Shown one piece after another: positions 25,834-33,088 of a DNA stretch of 64,000 nucleotides. How positions within the stretch are numbered: position 1 is the first letter of the stretch; every line of letters begins with the position of its first letter. Under the pieces are notes generated by a model, which saw nothing but the letters and a program-made list of their open reading frames with translations, was not told where the DNA came from and made no database searches. The position numbers were made by a program, and so were the translations under genes. Location of the stretch: positions 5,456,001-5,520,000 of the forward strand of contig NZ_SHKW01000001.1 of assembly GCF_004217555.1 (NCBI RefSeq). The letters are read 5' to 3'. This DNA is from Edaphobacter modestus. Its GTDB lineage: Bacteria > Acidobacteriota > Terriglobia > Terriglobales > Acidobacteriaceae.

Positions 25834-26355
25834 TTACGCTACGCGCTCGATAGTGACGGACTCGAGGACGACGGGGGTTTTGGGGCGGTCCATGCCGTCG
25901 CGGGAGACCTTGGAGATCTTCTCGACGATGTCATAGCCTTCGACGACTTCACCGAAGATGGTGTGTTTTCCGGTGAGCCAGCTGGTGGGGGCTACGGTGA
26001 TGAAGAACTGGCTGCCGTTGGTGTTGGGGCCGGCGTTGGCCATGGCGAGCTTGCCCTTCTCCTGGAAGCCGTGCTTCGAGCCGCGGGTCTCGTCGGCGAA
26101 CTTGTAGCCGGGGCCGCCCATGCCGGTGCCTTCGGGATCGCCGGCCTGGATCATGAACTCGGGAATGACGCGGTGGAAGACGGTTCCGTCGTAGAGTTTG
26201 TCGCCCTTCTTGCTGCGGCTCTCCCACGGCTTGGTTCCTTCGGCGAGGCCGATGAAGTTCGCGACGGTCTCGGGGGCGTCCTTCTCGAAGAGCTCGGTGA
26301 CGATGGTTCCTTCAGACGTGTTGAAGATTGCGTAGGTTCCTGGCTTTCTTGCCAT
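25834..26355 (-). CDS. Cytoplasmic peptidyl-prolyl isomerase (cyclophilin)
   Basis: Cyclophilin of 173 residues that speeds proline cis-trans isomerisation during folding. The active-site FHRVIPEFMIQAGD (Arg, Phe, Gln), LAMANAGPNTNGSQFFIT and the His of GKHTIFGEV are present. There is no signal peptide. ATG at 26355 has GGAG six bases ahead. The end SVTIERVA is complete. It lies downstream of a second cyclophilin gene on the same strand and may share its transcript. Confidence 0.9.
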   Translation of the reverse strand: MARKPGTYAIFNTSEGTIVTELFEKDAPETVANFIGLAEGTKPWESRSKKGDKLYDGTVFHRVIPEFMIQAGDPEGTGMGGPGYKFADETRGSKHGFQEKGKLAMANAGPNTNGSQFFITVAPTSWLTGKHTIFGEVVEGYDIVEKISKVSRDGMDRPKTPVVLESVTIERVA

Positions 26356-26419
26356 GTTTTCTCCTTTGAAGATCGAACGTTGTGAGTGAGGCCCTTCGAA
26401 CAGGGTGAAGGGCAAAGAA

Positions 26420-27202
26420 TTATTGCGGCGGCGGGGCGGGAGCGGCCGGTGCGGGAGCAGGAAGCGCGGGCTCGGGAGGCATGGGCTGGCCGTCGCGGAC
26501 GATGGTGATCTTGTTGATAACGACGGGCGTGTTGGGCTTGTCGTCCTGATTGCGCTCGACGCGGGCGATGGAGGCGACGAGCAGGACGGTGTGAGCGTCG
26601 CACTGTCCGAAGATGGTGTGTTTGCCGTCGAGCTGCGGGACGGGCTCTTCAGTGATGAAGAACTGCGAGCCGTTAGTGCTGGGACCGGAGTTCGCCATGG
26701 CGAGACGGCCGGGCTCGTCGAAGGTCAAGGTCGGGTCGAACTCGTCTTTGAAGAGATAGCCGGGGTCGCCACGTCCATCGCCGAGCTTGTCGCCGCCCTG
26801 AATCATGAAGCCGGGGATGACTCGGTGGAAGGTGGTGCCGTTATAGAAGGGCTGGCCATGGACCTTCTGGAGGGTCTTGGGGTCGGTCCAATCTTTGGAG
26901 CCATCGGAGAGACCGATGAAGTTTGCGACGGTGACGGGAGCCTGCTGGTCGTAGAGTTTGCAGGTGAGCCGGCCCATGCTGGTGTCGATGACTGCGGTAG
27001 GCCCTGTCGGCGTTACGGGCGCTTTGGCCTGGCTGGTGGTGCTGGGAGCGTCGGGTAGCGCGTCCGAGGAGGGCGCCGGAGCTGGCTGGGTCTGCGGTGT
27101 CGGAGACTGGGGAACGGGCGACGTAGGTGACGCGGGCTGAGACTGGGCCATGGCCGAGCCACTGCCGAGGGCCAGGGCAAGTGCGAGAAGACGAAACGTC
27201 AT
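26420..27202 (-). CDS. Exported peptidyl-prolyl isomerase (cyclophilin) with Pro-rich linkers
   Basis: Protein of 260 residues. A signal peptide (LLALALALGSGSAMAQ) is followed by a Pro/Ser/Gln-rich linker of about 45 residues, a cyclophilin domain with FHRVIPGFMIQGGD, LAMANSGPSTNGSQFFIT and DGKHTIFGQCD, and a second Pro/Ala tail. It probably acts in the periplasm on exported proteins. Compared with its cytoplasmic neighbour it has an insert (KDWTDPKTLQKVHGQ) before the active site. The frame is open far upstream, but ATG at 27202 starts the signal peptide exactly. Confidence 0.88.
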   Translation of the reverse strand: MTFRLLALALALGSGSAMAQSQPASPTSPVPQSPTPQTQPAPAPSSDALPDAPSTTSQAKAPVTPTGPTAVIDTSMGRLTCKLYDQQAPVTVANFIGLSDGSKDWTDPKTLQKVHGQPFYNGTTFHRVIPGFMIQGGDKLGDGRGDPGYLFKDEFDPTLTFDEPGRLAMANSGPSTNGSQFFITEEPVPQLDGKHTIFGQCDAHTVLLVASIARVERNQDDKPNTPVVINKITIVRDGQPMPPEPALPAPAPAAPAPPPQ

Positions 27203-27263
27203 GCGTAGCTTAACTCCATGGAACAGGCTATCGCAGACGCTCCGATGGAGCAATTCCGCACCG

Positions 27264-27839
27264 CTACATGAAGCGGCGGAGAAGGCTGCGTACGAGTTCC
27301 AGAGACCCGCCATAGACGACATGTGCGGCCCAGTGCTGAAGGTGATCGGGAGCGGGTGTTTGGGCGGGAGATGGGGAGAGCTGGAATGCCGGAACGGCGA
27401 CTTCGTCTGCGGCGAGGAAGAGAAGCGTGCCATAGGCCGTGCCTCCGCCGGTCGTGACCTCGGGGACGAGCTCGGCGGTGACACCGTAAACCGCGCCCAT
27501 GAGGGTTCCAAAGGCGTAGTGGACGGCCTGGCCTGCTTTTTTCTTGTCCTGCTGCGGAAGCTCTTTGCCCGCGACCGAGGCAATTTTGCGGGCGACTTTT
27601 TCGGTGGAGCCTTCCTGCTGTGCGGCTTCTTCTTCCTTTTGCCGCTGGTCGCGCTCGATGGCCTCTTTGGATTCGTGATGTGCGAGCCGCACCTGCTTTT
27701 CGGCGGCTTTCTGGCCAGCCGAGGTCAGCTTCAGGAACTGGTCCATGATGAGGGTGGCGGCGATGCCTGCGGTGATGCCGGTGACGACTCCGCGAAAGAC
27801 GTTGGGATGATGCCTGCGCCGGAAGATCCTTTGAATCAC
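27264..27839 (-). CDS. DUF1440-type membrane protein
   Basis: Protein of 191 residues. An N-terminal hydrophobic segment (VVTGITAGIAATLIMDQFLK) is followed by a charged coiled stretch (KEAIERDQRQKEEEAAQQEG), then YAFGTLMGAVYGVTAELVPE, GGTAYGTLLFLAADEVAVPA and a final helix. The layout matches DUF1440 (YagU-like) inner-membrane proteins with an unusually long charged insert. The start is GTG at 27839 with GAGGTG upstream. The function is unknown. Confidence 0.65.
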   Translation of the reverse strand: MIQRIFRRRHHPNVFRGVVTGITAGIAATLIMDQFLKLTSAGQKAAEKQVRLAHHESKEAIERDQRQKEEEAAQQEGSTEKVARKIASVAGKELPQQDKKKAGQAVHYAFGTLMGAVYGVTAELVPEVTTGGGTAYGTLLFLAADEVAVPAFQLSPSPAQTPAPDHLQHWAAHVVYGGSLELVRSLLRRFM

Positions 27840-27949
27840 ATTGCACCTCGATCTGCTTCACAAATATTTACACAAGTGTGATGCGGATTCCGAGGACAAG
27901 GCGTGACTGCCGGAGTTGTTGGGCATCCAACGGTGAAAGGAGATTTACG

Positions 27950-28246
27950 ATGCCGACGCTTGCACTTTACGTTCCGTTGAAACCGAAGCCAGGGAAAGAG
28001 GCGGAGTTGAAAGAGTTTTTGAAGCAGGGTGCGCAGATGGCCGCACAGGAGCCGGGTACAGTGACCTGGTATGCCATTGACGAAGGTGAGGGCCGCTGCG
28101 CGATCTTCGATACCTTCAATGACGAGGCCGGGCGGGACGCTCATTTGAATGGGCCGATCGCGAAGGCACTGATGGCCAAAGCAGACGAACTGCTGGACGG
28201 GCCGGTCCAGATTCATAAGCTAGGGATTTTTGCGGTCAAGGGGTAG
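27950..28246 (+). CDS. Putative quinol monooxygenase / ABM-domain protein
   Basis: Protein of 98 residues with a dimeric ferredoxin-like ABM fold: YVPLKPKPGKEAELKEFLK, EPGTVTWYAIDEGEGR, then IFDTFNDEAGRDAHLNGPIA. These small cofactor-free proteins (YgiN type) act on quinols or similar aromatics. ATG at 27950 has AAAGGAGA ahead. A terminator-like hairpin follows. Confidence 0.78.
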   Translation: MPTLALYVPLKPKPGKEAELKEFLKQGAQMAAQEPGTVTWYAIDEGEGRCAIFDTFNDEAGRDAHLNGPIAKALMAKADELLDGPVQIHKLGIFAVKG

Positions 28247-28303
28247 GCGTCTCTTCAGGACTTATGCACGAGAGGACGTAAGAACCAATTTGAACTGGTA
28301 AAG

Positions 28304-28345
28304 TTTCGCCGGTTCCGGTTTCTCGGAGCCGGCGAAATGATTTTA
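28304..28345 (+). terminator. Terminator after the ABM gene
   Basis: A 14-base stem (28304-28317 with 28324-28337, one G-T pair) with a 6-base loop is followed by TGATTTT, between two converging genes. Confidence 0.7.
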
Positions 28346-28373
28346 AGAAACGATCTTCCTTCAGCCGCGATTC

Positions 28374-29648
28374 CTATTGGCCTTGTCCGGGTGCGATGAC
28401 AGGTGGCTTCTGCTGTGCGGCCTGTACGTCGCGGAAGACGCGCAGAAGGTTGCCCCCTAAGAGCTTGTGCATGTCGTCGGCAGTGTAGCCTCGTGCCATC
28501 AGCGCGGCGGTGATCTTCGGCAGATCGGCGGCGGAGTCGATTCCCTCGGGGGGGACGGGGATGCCGTCGAAGTCGGTGCCGATGCCGACGTGGTTGATCC
28601 CGGCCACTTTGATGACGTGATCGAAGTGGGCTATCAGCGAATCGAACGGTGCCCGTCCGATCTGTGCGGCGTACTTGCGGTCGATCTTGTCGGAGGCCAC
28701 AAAAGGCACAGGCAGACCTTTGGCTTTGTATTCGGCCTCGAGGGCTTCCTGTTCTTTTTCGCGTTCGGGTTTCGATGCGTTCCATGCCTGTCGCCACTGC
28801 TCGTCGATGAAAGCGGGGAAGAAGTTGACCATGACGACCCCGTTGTTTTTGGCGACGGCGCGCAGCATCTCGTCGGTCATGTTGCGCTGTGCGTTGGTGA
28901 GGGCGCGGGCGGAGGAGTGCGAGGCGATGACGGGGGCTTTCGTGGTCTCGATGACGTCCCAGAAGGTCTTGTCGGAGACGTGGGAGATGTCGACCAGCAT
29001 GCCGAGGCGGTTCATCTCGGCGACGACCTGCTTGCCGAAGGGAGTGAGGCCGTTGTGATGGAGGATGGTGGGATCGTCGATGTCGCCGGAAGAGTCGGCC
29101 CAGTCATTGGTGTTGGACCAGGTGAGGGTCATATAGCGGACGCCGAGGCGGTAATAGTCGCGCAGCAGACCGAGAGAGTTCTCGATGGAGTGACCGCCTT
29201 CGATTCCCATCAGGACGGCGAACTTTCCCTGCTTGTGCGCGGCGAGGATCTGGTCGGCAGTGACGCAGAGGGCGAGTTTATCGGGAGCGCGACGAACCTG
29301 CTCAAGTGTGCCGTCGATGAGGTCGAGGGTACGGCGGGCTGAGGCGTTGGCGGGATACTGGCTGGGGTCAACCCAGATGGAGAAGAACTGCGCGTCGAGG
29401 TTGCCCTTCTTTGCGCTGTCGTAGTTGAGCATGCCGCCGTTCAAGGGATCGGTGAAGTTCCAGTGCTCATCAACGAAACGCTGCGGCGTGTCGGCGTGGG
29501 TGTCGATGACGATGGAAGAGTTGTGAACCACGACAGGATTCTGGGTTGCGCTCATTGTTTCCTTGTGGGCCCGGCTGGTTGCCTGGGCGTGTGAAAAAGG
29601 TCCGACGCTCGGCAAAAGAGTGCAGGCGGATAACGCAATGATGCGCAT
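28374..29648 (-). CDS. Membrane-dipeptidase family (M19) zinc dipeptidase
   Basis: Exported peptidase of about 424 residues. A signal peptide (RIIALSACTLLPSVGPFSHAQA) is followed by the M19 fold with zinc ligands in IDTHADTP, the bridging Glu in MGIEGGHSI, VDISHVSD, IASHSSARAL and GIGTDFDGI. It hydrolyses dipeptides, possibly including D-amino-acid ones. An insert rich in Glu/Lys (about residues 295-320) is typical of acidobacterial and bacteroidete members. ATG at 29648 fits the signal peptide; a longer start at 29693 is possible, and neither has a clear ribosome site. It ends QKPPVIAPGQGQ. Confidence 0.85.
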   Translation of the reverse strand: MRIIALSACTLLPSVGPFSHAQATSRAHKETMSATQNPVVVHNSSIVIDTHADTPQRFVDEHWNFTDPLNGGMLNYDSAKKGNLDAQFFSIWVDPSQYPANASARRTLDLIDGTLEQVRRAPDKLALCVTADQILAAHKQGKFAVLMGIEGGHSIENSLGLLRDYYRLGVRYMTLTWSNTNDWADSSGDIDDPTILHHNGLTPFGKQVVAEMNRLGMLVDISHVSDKTFWDVIETTKAPVIASHSSARALTNAQRNMTDEMLRAVAKNNGVVMVNFFPAFIDEQWRQAWNASKPEREKEQEALEAEYKAKGLPVPFVASDKIDRKYAAQIGRAPFDSLIAHFDHVIKVAGINHVGIGTDFDGIPVPPEGIDSAADLPKITAALMARGYTADDMHKLLGGNLLRVFRDVQAAQQKPPVIAPGQGQ

Positions 29649-29776
29649 AAAACGCTGCTTTTCATTTGTTTGAGTGGGGACGCGAAAGCTCATAGGCTAT
29701 GAGCGATTGTAGCAACACTCGAGGACGGCAACCGCATACGAGGCAGGGTCATCTCTCCATGCAGAGAGGTTGAATC

Positions 29777-29977
29777 ATAGCACAAGGACTGAACTCGACC
29801 AAGACAGGAGCACGGCCGGCACACGAAGCGATTGAACAGAACGCCAGCGCGACTGAGGTCGGCAAGACAGCCCAGCAGAGAGCAGATGATGAAGCGATGC
29901 AGAGCGCCAAGCGCGCCCAGAATCGCATCCACAGCAACGAGAACAAGACGCATGGAAATACGATGTTCACGAAATAG
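29777..29977 (+). CDS. Small hydrophilic protein, 66 residues, apparent ATA start
   Basis: The frame after a stop at 29771-29773 reads AQGLNSTKTGARPAHEAIEQ and continues NASATEVGKTAQQRADDEAM, QSAKRAQNRIHSNENKTHG and NTMFTK. The composition (Ala, Gln, Asn, Lys, no hydrophobic segment) is that of a real small helical protein rather than a chance frame. No ATG, GTG or TTG lies at the start. GAGAGG at 29764-29769 sits seven bases before ATA at 29777, exactly where a start is expected, so either ATA is used or an ATG was mutated. The only other option is CTG at 29789. Confidence 0.5.
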   Translation: MAQGLNSTKTGARPAHEAIEQNASATEVGKTAQQRADDEAMQSAKRAQNRIHSNENKTHGNTMFTK

Positions 29978-30052
29978 GCAGGCGGAGACAAGGTAAGGGA
30001 AACCGACCTTTAGAAGTAGTGAGTGAAACGAAACGTACTTGTCCTCCTAACA

Positions 30053-30092
30053 AGAAAGAGTGGCTCCCGATTTCGGGAGCCACTCTTTTTCT
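30053..30092. terminator. Strong terminator after the GlcG-like gene
   Basis: A stem of about 15 bases (AGAGTGGCTCCCGA and its complement) with a very short loop, with A-run and T-run outer arms, can act on both strands. Confidence 0.9.
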
Positions 30093-30110
30093 TGCCGCTT
30101 TGATGCAAGA

Positions 30111-30506
30111 TCAGAATGCGGCTGTGCCTGCCTCGGCTACGGCGTGATCCTGCTCGCCGGAGCCCCCACTGACTCCGATCCCCCCGACAACCTTTCCGTC
30201 CTTCTTGAGAGGAATGCCACCGGCGAAGATCATCACTTTGCCATCGTTGGACGCGTGAATTCCGAAGAACTGGTCGCCCGACTGCGAGTTTGCCGCAAGA
30301 TCTTTGGTGGTGATATCGAAGGCGCGCGAGGTCCAGGCCTTCTTGATGGAGATGTCGATGGAGCCGATCCATGCGTTGTCCATGCGGACGTGGGCGACGA
30401 GGTTTCCACCGGCATCGGCCACAGCAATGTTCATGGGCTGGCCGATTTCAGCGGCTTTCTTTTCGGCGGCGGCGATGATACGGCGAGCATCTGCGAGCTG
30501 GATCAT
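30111..30506 (-). CDS. GlcG/HbpS-like heme-degrading-domain protein (DUF336)
   Basis: Protein of 131 residues. The segments ARRIIAAAEKKAAEIGQPMN, VADAGGNLVAHVRMD, then GGIPLKKDGKVVGGIGVSGG and EQDHAVAEAG define the GlcG/HbpS family. Members bind heme or small metabolites; the real ligand here is not known. No signal peptide. ATG at 30506 has CAGGAG seven bases ahead. A strong terminator closes the gene. Confidence 0.85.
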   Translation of the reverse strand: MIQLADARRIIAAAEKKAAEIGQPMNIAVADAGGNLVAHVRMDNAWIGSIDISIKKAWTSRAFDITTKDLAANSQSGDQFFGIHASNDGKVMIFAGGIPLKKDGKVVGGIGVSGGSGEQDHAVAEAGTAAF

Positions 30507-30681
30507 GTTTATTTCTCCTGTGGGGAGCTTAACCTCTTTGGTGCCTGCATGTGTAGGGACCGTCTCTGAAATGCAGAAAATTCAAATTCCCGGGCGCGGA
30601 AGTTCACGTGGAAGGAATAAAAGGCGTGCTTTTCGTTGGGTGCGGTAGCGGTCTAATCGGAAGCCAGCTGCAAAGTCAAGA

Positions 30682-30727
30682 CGGGTGTCCAACGGATCGC
30701 GATAAAGCGGCGATGATGGGACACCCG
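30682..30727. repeat. Inverted repeat after sdhB
   Basis: A 9-base perfect arm pair (30682-30690 with 30719-30727) with a 28-base loop lies just after the sdhB stop. No T-run is seen. It is a possible weak 3' end structure for the sdh transcript. Confidence 0.35.
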
Positions 30728-30755
30728 ACCGATTTGTATTGCCTGGTGAGCCTGA

Positions 30756-31517
30756 TTAGCGGGTGAAGATATCTTTGACCTGCTGGATGAATACGTCGCG
30801 GCCCATGTCGCTGATGGCCTCGGTGAGAGGGAGTTCCTTGGGGCAGGCCTGGACGCAGTTCTGCGCGAAGCCGCACTCCTGGATGCCGCCGTCTCCCGCG
30901 AGAGCGCGAAGACGATCTTCGGAGAGGACTGCGCCGGAGGGGTCCATGTTGAAGAGCTTGGCCTGAGCGATGGTTGCAGCTCCGACGAAGTTGGTGACGT
31001 CGTTGAACTGGGGGCATACCTCCATGCAGCAGCAGCAGGAGATGCAGTTGGAGAGCGGATAGCGCTGCTCCTGCACCTGCGGGAACTGACGGGGGCCCGC
31101 ACCGAGGTCGTAGGTTCCGTCGATGGGAACCCAGGCCTTGACCTTCTTGAGGTTTTCGAAGAGGACGGAGCGGTCGACGGCGAGATCGCGCACGACAGGA
31201 AACTTCGAGAGCGGTGCCAGCGTGATGGGCTGGGCCATATCGGAGCCCATCAGCTTGTCGACCAGGGCGGAGCAGGCCATGCGAGCTTTGCCGTTGATGA
31301 GCATGGCGCAGGAGCCGCAGATCTCCTCGAGGCAGTTCGAGTCGTAGGTGACGGGCGTAGTGGCCTTGCCGGTGATATCGACGGGATTGAGTGCAATCTC
31401 TCCGAGCAGCGAGGTGATATTCATCCCCGGACGATGGGGGATCTCGAACTTCTCGGTTACGGCTGGGGCATCGGGGTTGGCTTGTCGCTTGATCTCGACT
31501 TTGATTGTGCTGGGCAT
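30756..31517 (-). CDS. sdhB: Succinate dehydrogenase / fumarate reductase iron-sulfur subunit
   Basis: Subunit of 253 residues passing electrons from SdhA to the membrane quinone. The [2Fe-2S] ligands are in DSNCLEEICGSCAMLING with the fourth Cys in ARMACSALV; the second and third clusters use CISCCCCMEVCPQ and CGFAQNCVQACPKE. All cysteines are present. It is separated from sdhA by an acyltransferase gene and two small frames, which is unusual for an sdhCAB operon. Confidence 0.92.
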   Translation of the reverse strand: MPSTIKVEIKRQANPDAPAVTEKFEIPHRPGMNITSLLGEIALNPVDITGKATTPVTYDSNCLEEICGSCAMLINGKARMACSALVDKLMGSDMAQPITLAPLSKFPVVRDLAVDRSVLFENLKKVKAWVPIDGTYDLGAGPRQFPQVQEQRYPLSNCISCCCCMEVCPQFNDVTNFVGAATIAQAKLFNMDPSGAVLSEDRLRALAGDGGIQECGFAQNCVQACPKELPLTEAISDMGRDVFIQQVKDIFTR

Positions 31518-31528
31518 GATCGATTTCC

Positions 31529-32524
31529 TTAGCTGGGGGTAACGGCGGGATAGCGGTTTTTAATTCGCCGCGAATGAGCAAGAGCTAGAGAGGGCTTTTC
31601 TACGAAGAACCAGGACAGAACGGCGGCGATGGCAATCGTGATGAGGGTGAGGACGAGCGCAACCCACGGGCGGGTATGGTAGAGTCCCGTGGTGACAAAG
31701 AGCTGAATGATGGGCCAATGGAGAACGTAGATCCCATAGGAAAAATCTCCCCAGCGCGTGGGGCCTTTGACTGTGGGGAAGAGCAGCGAGGCGCTGAGGG
31801 TGAGGGTGGCGACGCCCGCGGGACGAAGGGCGAACCATCCCGTGGCCAGATGGCCGATGTACAGAAGCGCGGCGGCTACGGTAAGCCACTTGCCATAGGT
31901 CTCAAACCACCGAAGGTGGTAGTGGATGAGCGCGCCGATCATGAAGAAGGAGAGCTGGCCCGGAAGCTGGAGCGCGAATGTATTGTGATCGGCCATTGCG
32001 ACGCGATAAACGATCGATAGGACGAACAAAGTCCATAGAACGGCGTCGCGGTTGAGCCGACGGCAGAGCCAGACGATGACCGGGACGAGGATGTAGAACA
32101 TGACCTCGATCTTGATGGTCCAGAGGGCTCCATTCATCCCGTCGAACGGATTCGAGGCGAAGACACCGGGAATTGAGCCGGCGAGGAAGTTGGCAAACGT
32201 GAGGTTTGCAAACAGAAAGCGAGCGACATGAAAGCTGCCGTAGAAGAAGGCGACAAAGAGGCAGAATACCGTCGCGAGCCAATATCCGGGAAGGATGCGC
32301 GCCGCCCGCTTGATGAAGTAGTCGTGAAGCGAGGACGAGCGCTCGTAGCTGGCAAAGATCAAAAAGCCGGAGATGGCAAAAAAACCCTCAACCGCGAGAT
32401 GACCGCTGAAGTAACGCGGAAAAGCCTCGAAGGCAGGTGCTCCGCTGATGTATCCGACGTGAAAAAAAACGACAACCGCAGCCAGGAGCAGGCGGATAAT
32501 GTCGAAGTTGTTCTGACGGCTCAT
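31529..32524 (-). CDS. Acyltransferase 3 family membrane protein (OafA/NodX type)
   Basis: Integral membrane protein of 331 residues with about ten hydrophobic segments. The start FDIIRLLLAAVVVFFHVGYI contains the conserved R-L-L-A-A-x-x-V-F-x-H, and later come VEGFFAISGFLIFAS, FDGMNGALWTIKIEVMFYIL and FSYGIYVLHWPIIQLF. These enzymes O-acylate sugars on lipids or polysaccharides. It lies between sdhA and sdhB on the same strand, 11 bases before sdhB, so it is probably co-transcribed with the dehydrogenase although unrelated in function. Confidence 0.88.
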   Translation of the reverse strand: MSRQNNFDIIRLLLAAVVVFFHVGYISGAPAFEAFPRYFSGHLAVEGFFAISGFLIFASYERSSSLHDYFIKRAARILPGYWLATVFCLFVAFFYGSFHVARFLFANLTFANFLAGSIPGVFASNPFDGMNGALWTIKIEVMFYILVPVIVWLCRRLNRDAVLWTLFVLSIVYRVAMADHNTFALQLPGQLSFFMIGALIHYHLRWFETYGKWLTVAAALLYIGHLATGWFALRPAGVATLTLSASLLFPTVKGPTRWGDFSYGIYVLHWPIIQLFVTTGLYHTRPWVALVLTLITIAIAAVLSWFFVEKPSLALAHSRRIKNRYPAVTPS

Positions 32525-32651
32525 AAAGAACCCATCCTCATGCGAGAGATGGGGAGATACCGATCAGAAACTATGTGGGGCGGTGAGATAGCGGACTCGT
32601 AGAGAGAGACAGAACTTTCCCGCAGGCGGGAGAAGGAGACTGCGTCGTGAA

Positions 32652-32864
32652 CTAGGAAATACCGCCTATTCTGCCGGTACGTTCTTTTTCCAGTGTCACG
32701 AGAGAAATTCCCTCTTCCTCGCTGGTGAGATGTCTTCCTGAGGCTTCGATCTGCTTGATTCTCTTCTTTACGCGCCTGTTGTACAGAAGGATGTAACTCC
32801 AGACCGCGATAAAGATCGTCGGAAGCACCAGGAAGACAAAGTAGTTGGAGACTGTCTCTGTCAT
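32652..32864 (-). CDS. Small membrane protein, unknown function
   Basis: Protein of 70 residues with one transmembrane helix (FVFLVLPTIFIAVWSYILLY), then a basic stretch (RRVKKRIKQ) and a charged tail ending GRIGGIS. The topology (one helix, positive inside) resembles small heme-exporter or CcmD-like proteins, but that is only a resemblance. It lies in the sdh cluster between sdhA and the acyltransferase. Confidence 0.6.
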   Translation of the reverse strand: MTETVSNYFVFLVLPTIFIAVWSYILLYNRRVKKRIKQIEASGRHLTSEEEGISLVTLEKERTGRIGGIS

Positions 32865-32959
32865 GCCCGGTTAGATGGCGCAAGCGAGTTGTAAGGGTAC
32901 CTGGCTGCATAAGTCTGGTGGTACTGTTTTTGACCAGATAAGGCACGTTCAAGGCGTTG

Positions 32960-33067
32960 TCAGGAGCAGTTCGCGGTTCGTCCCGCCCGGCAGGGCAGGA
33001 AGTGACAGGCACGGGCGGCAGGAATTGCGACTCCTGCCGCGGCGATGACGAGTTTTGTGAGGCTCAT
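32960..33067 (-). CDS. Very short possible peptide after sdhA
   Basis: Frame of 35 residues starting MSLTKLVIAAAGVAIPAARA and ending TANCS, with GAGAGG five bases before the ATG at 33067 and 22 bases after the sdhA stop. The first half is signal-like. It may be a real leader-type peptide or chance; kept at low confidence. Confidence 0.3.
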   Translation of the reverse strand: MSLTKLVIAAAGVAIPAARACHFLPCRAGRTANCS

Positions 33068-33088
33068 GCTGACCTCTCTTCTTCAGGA

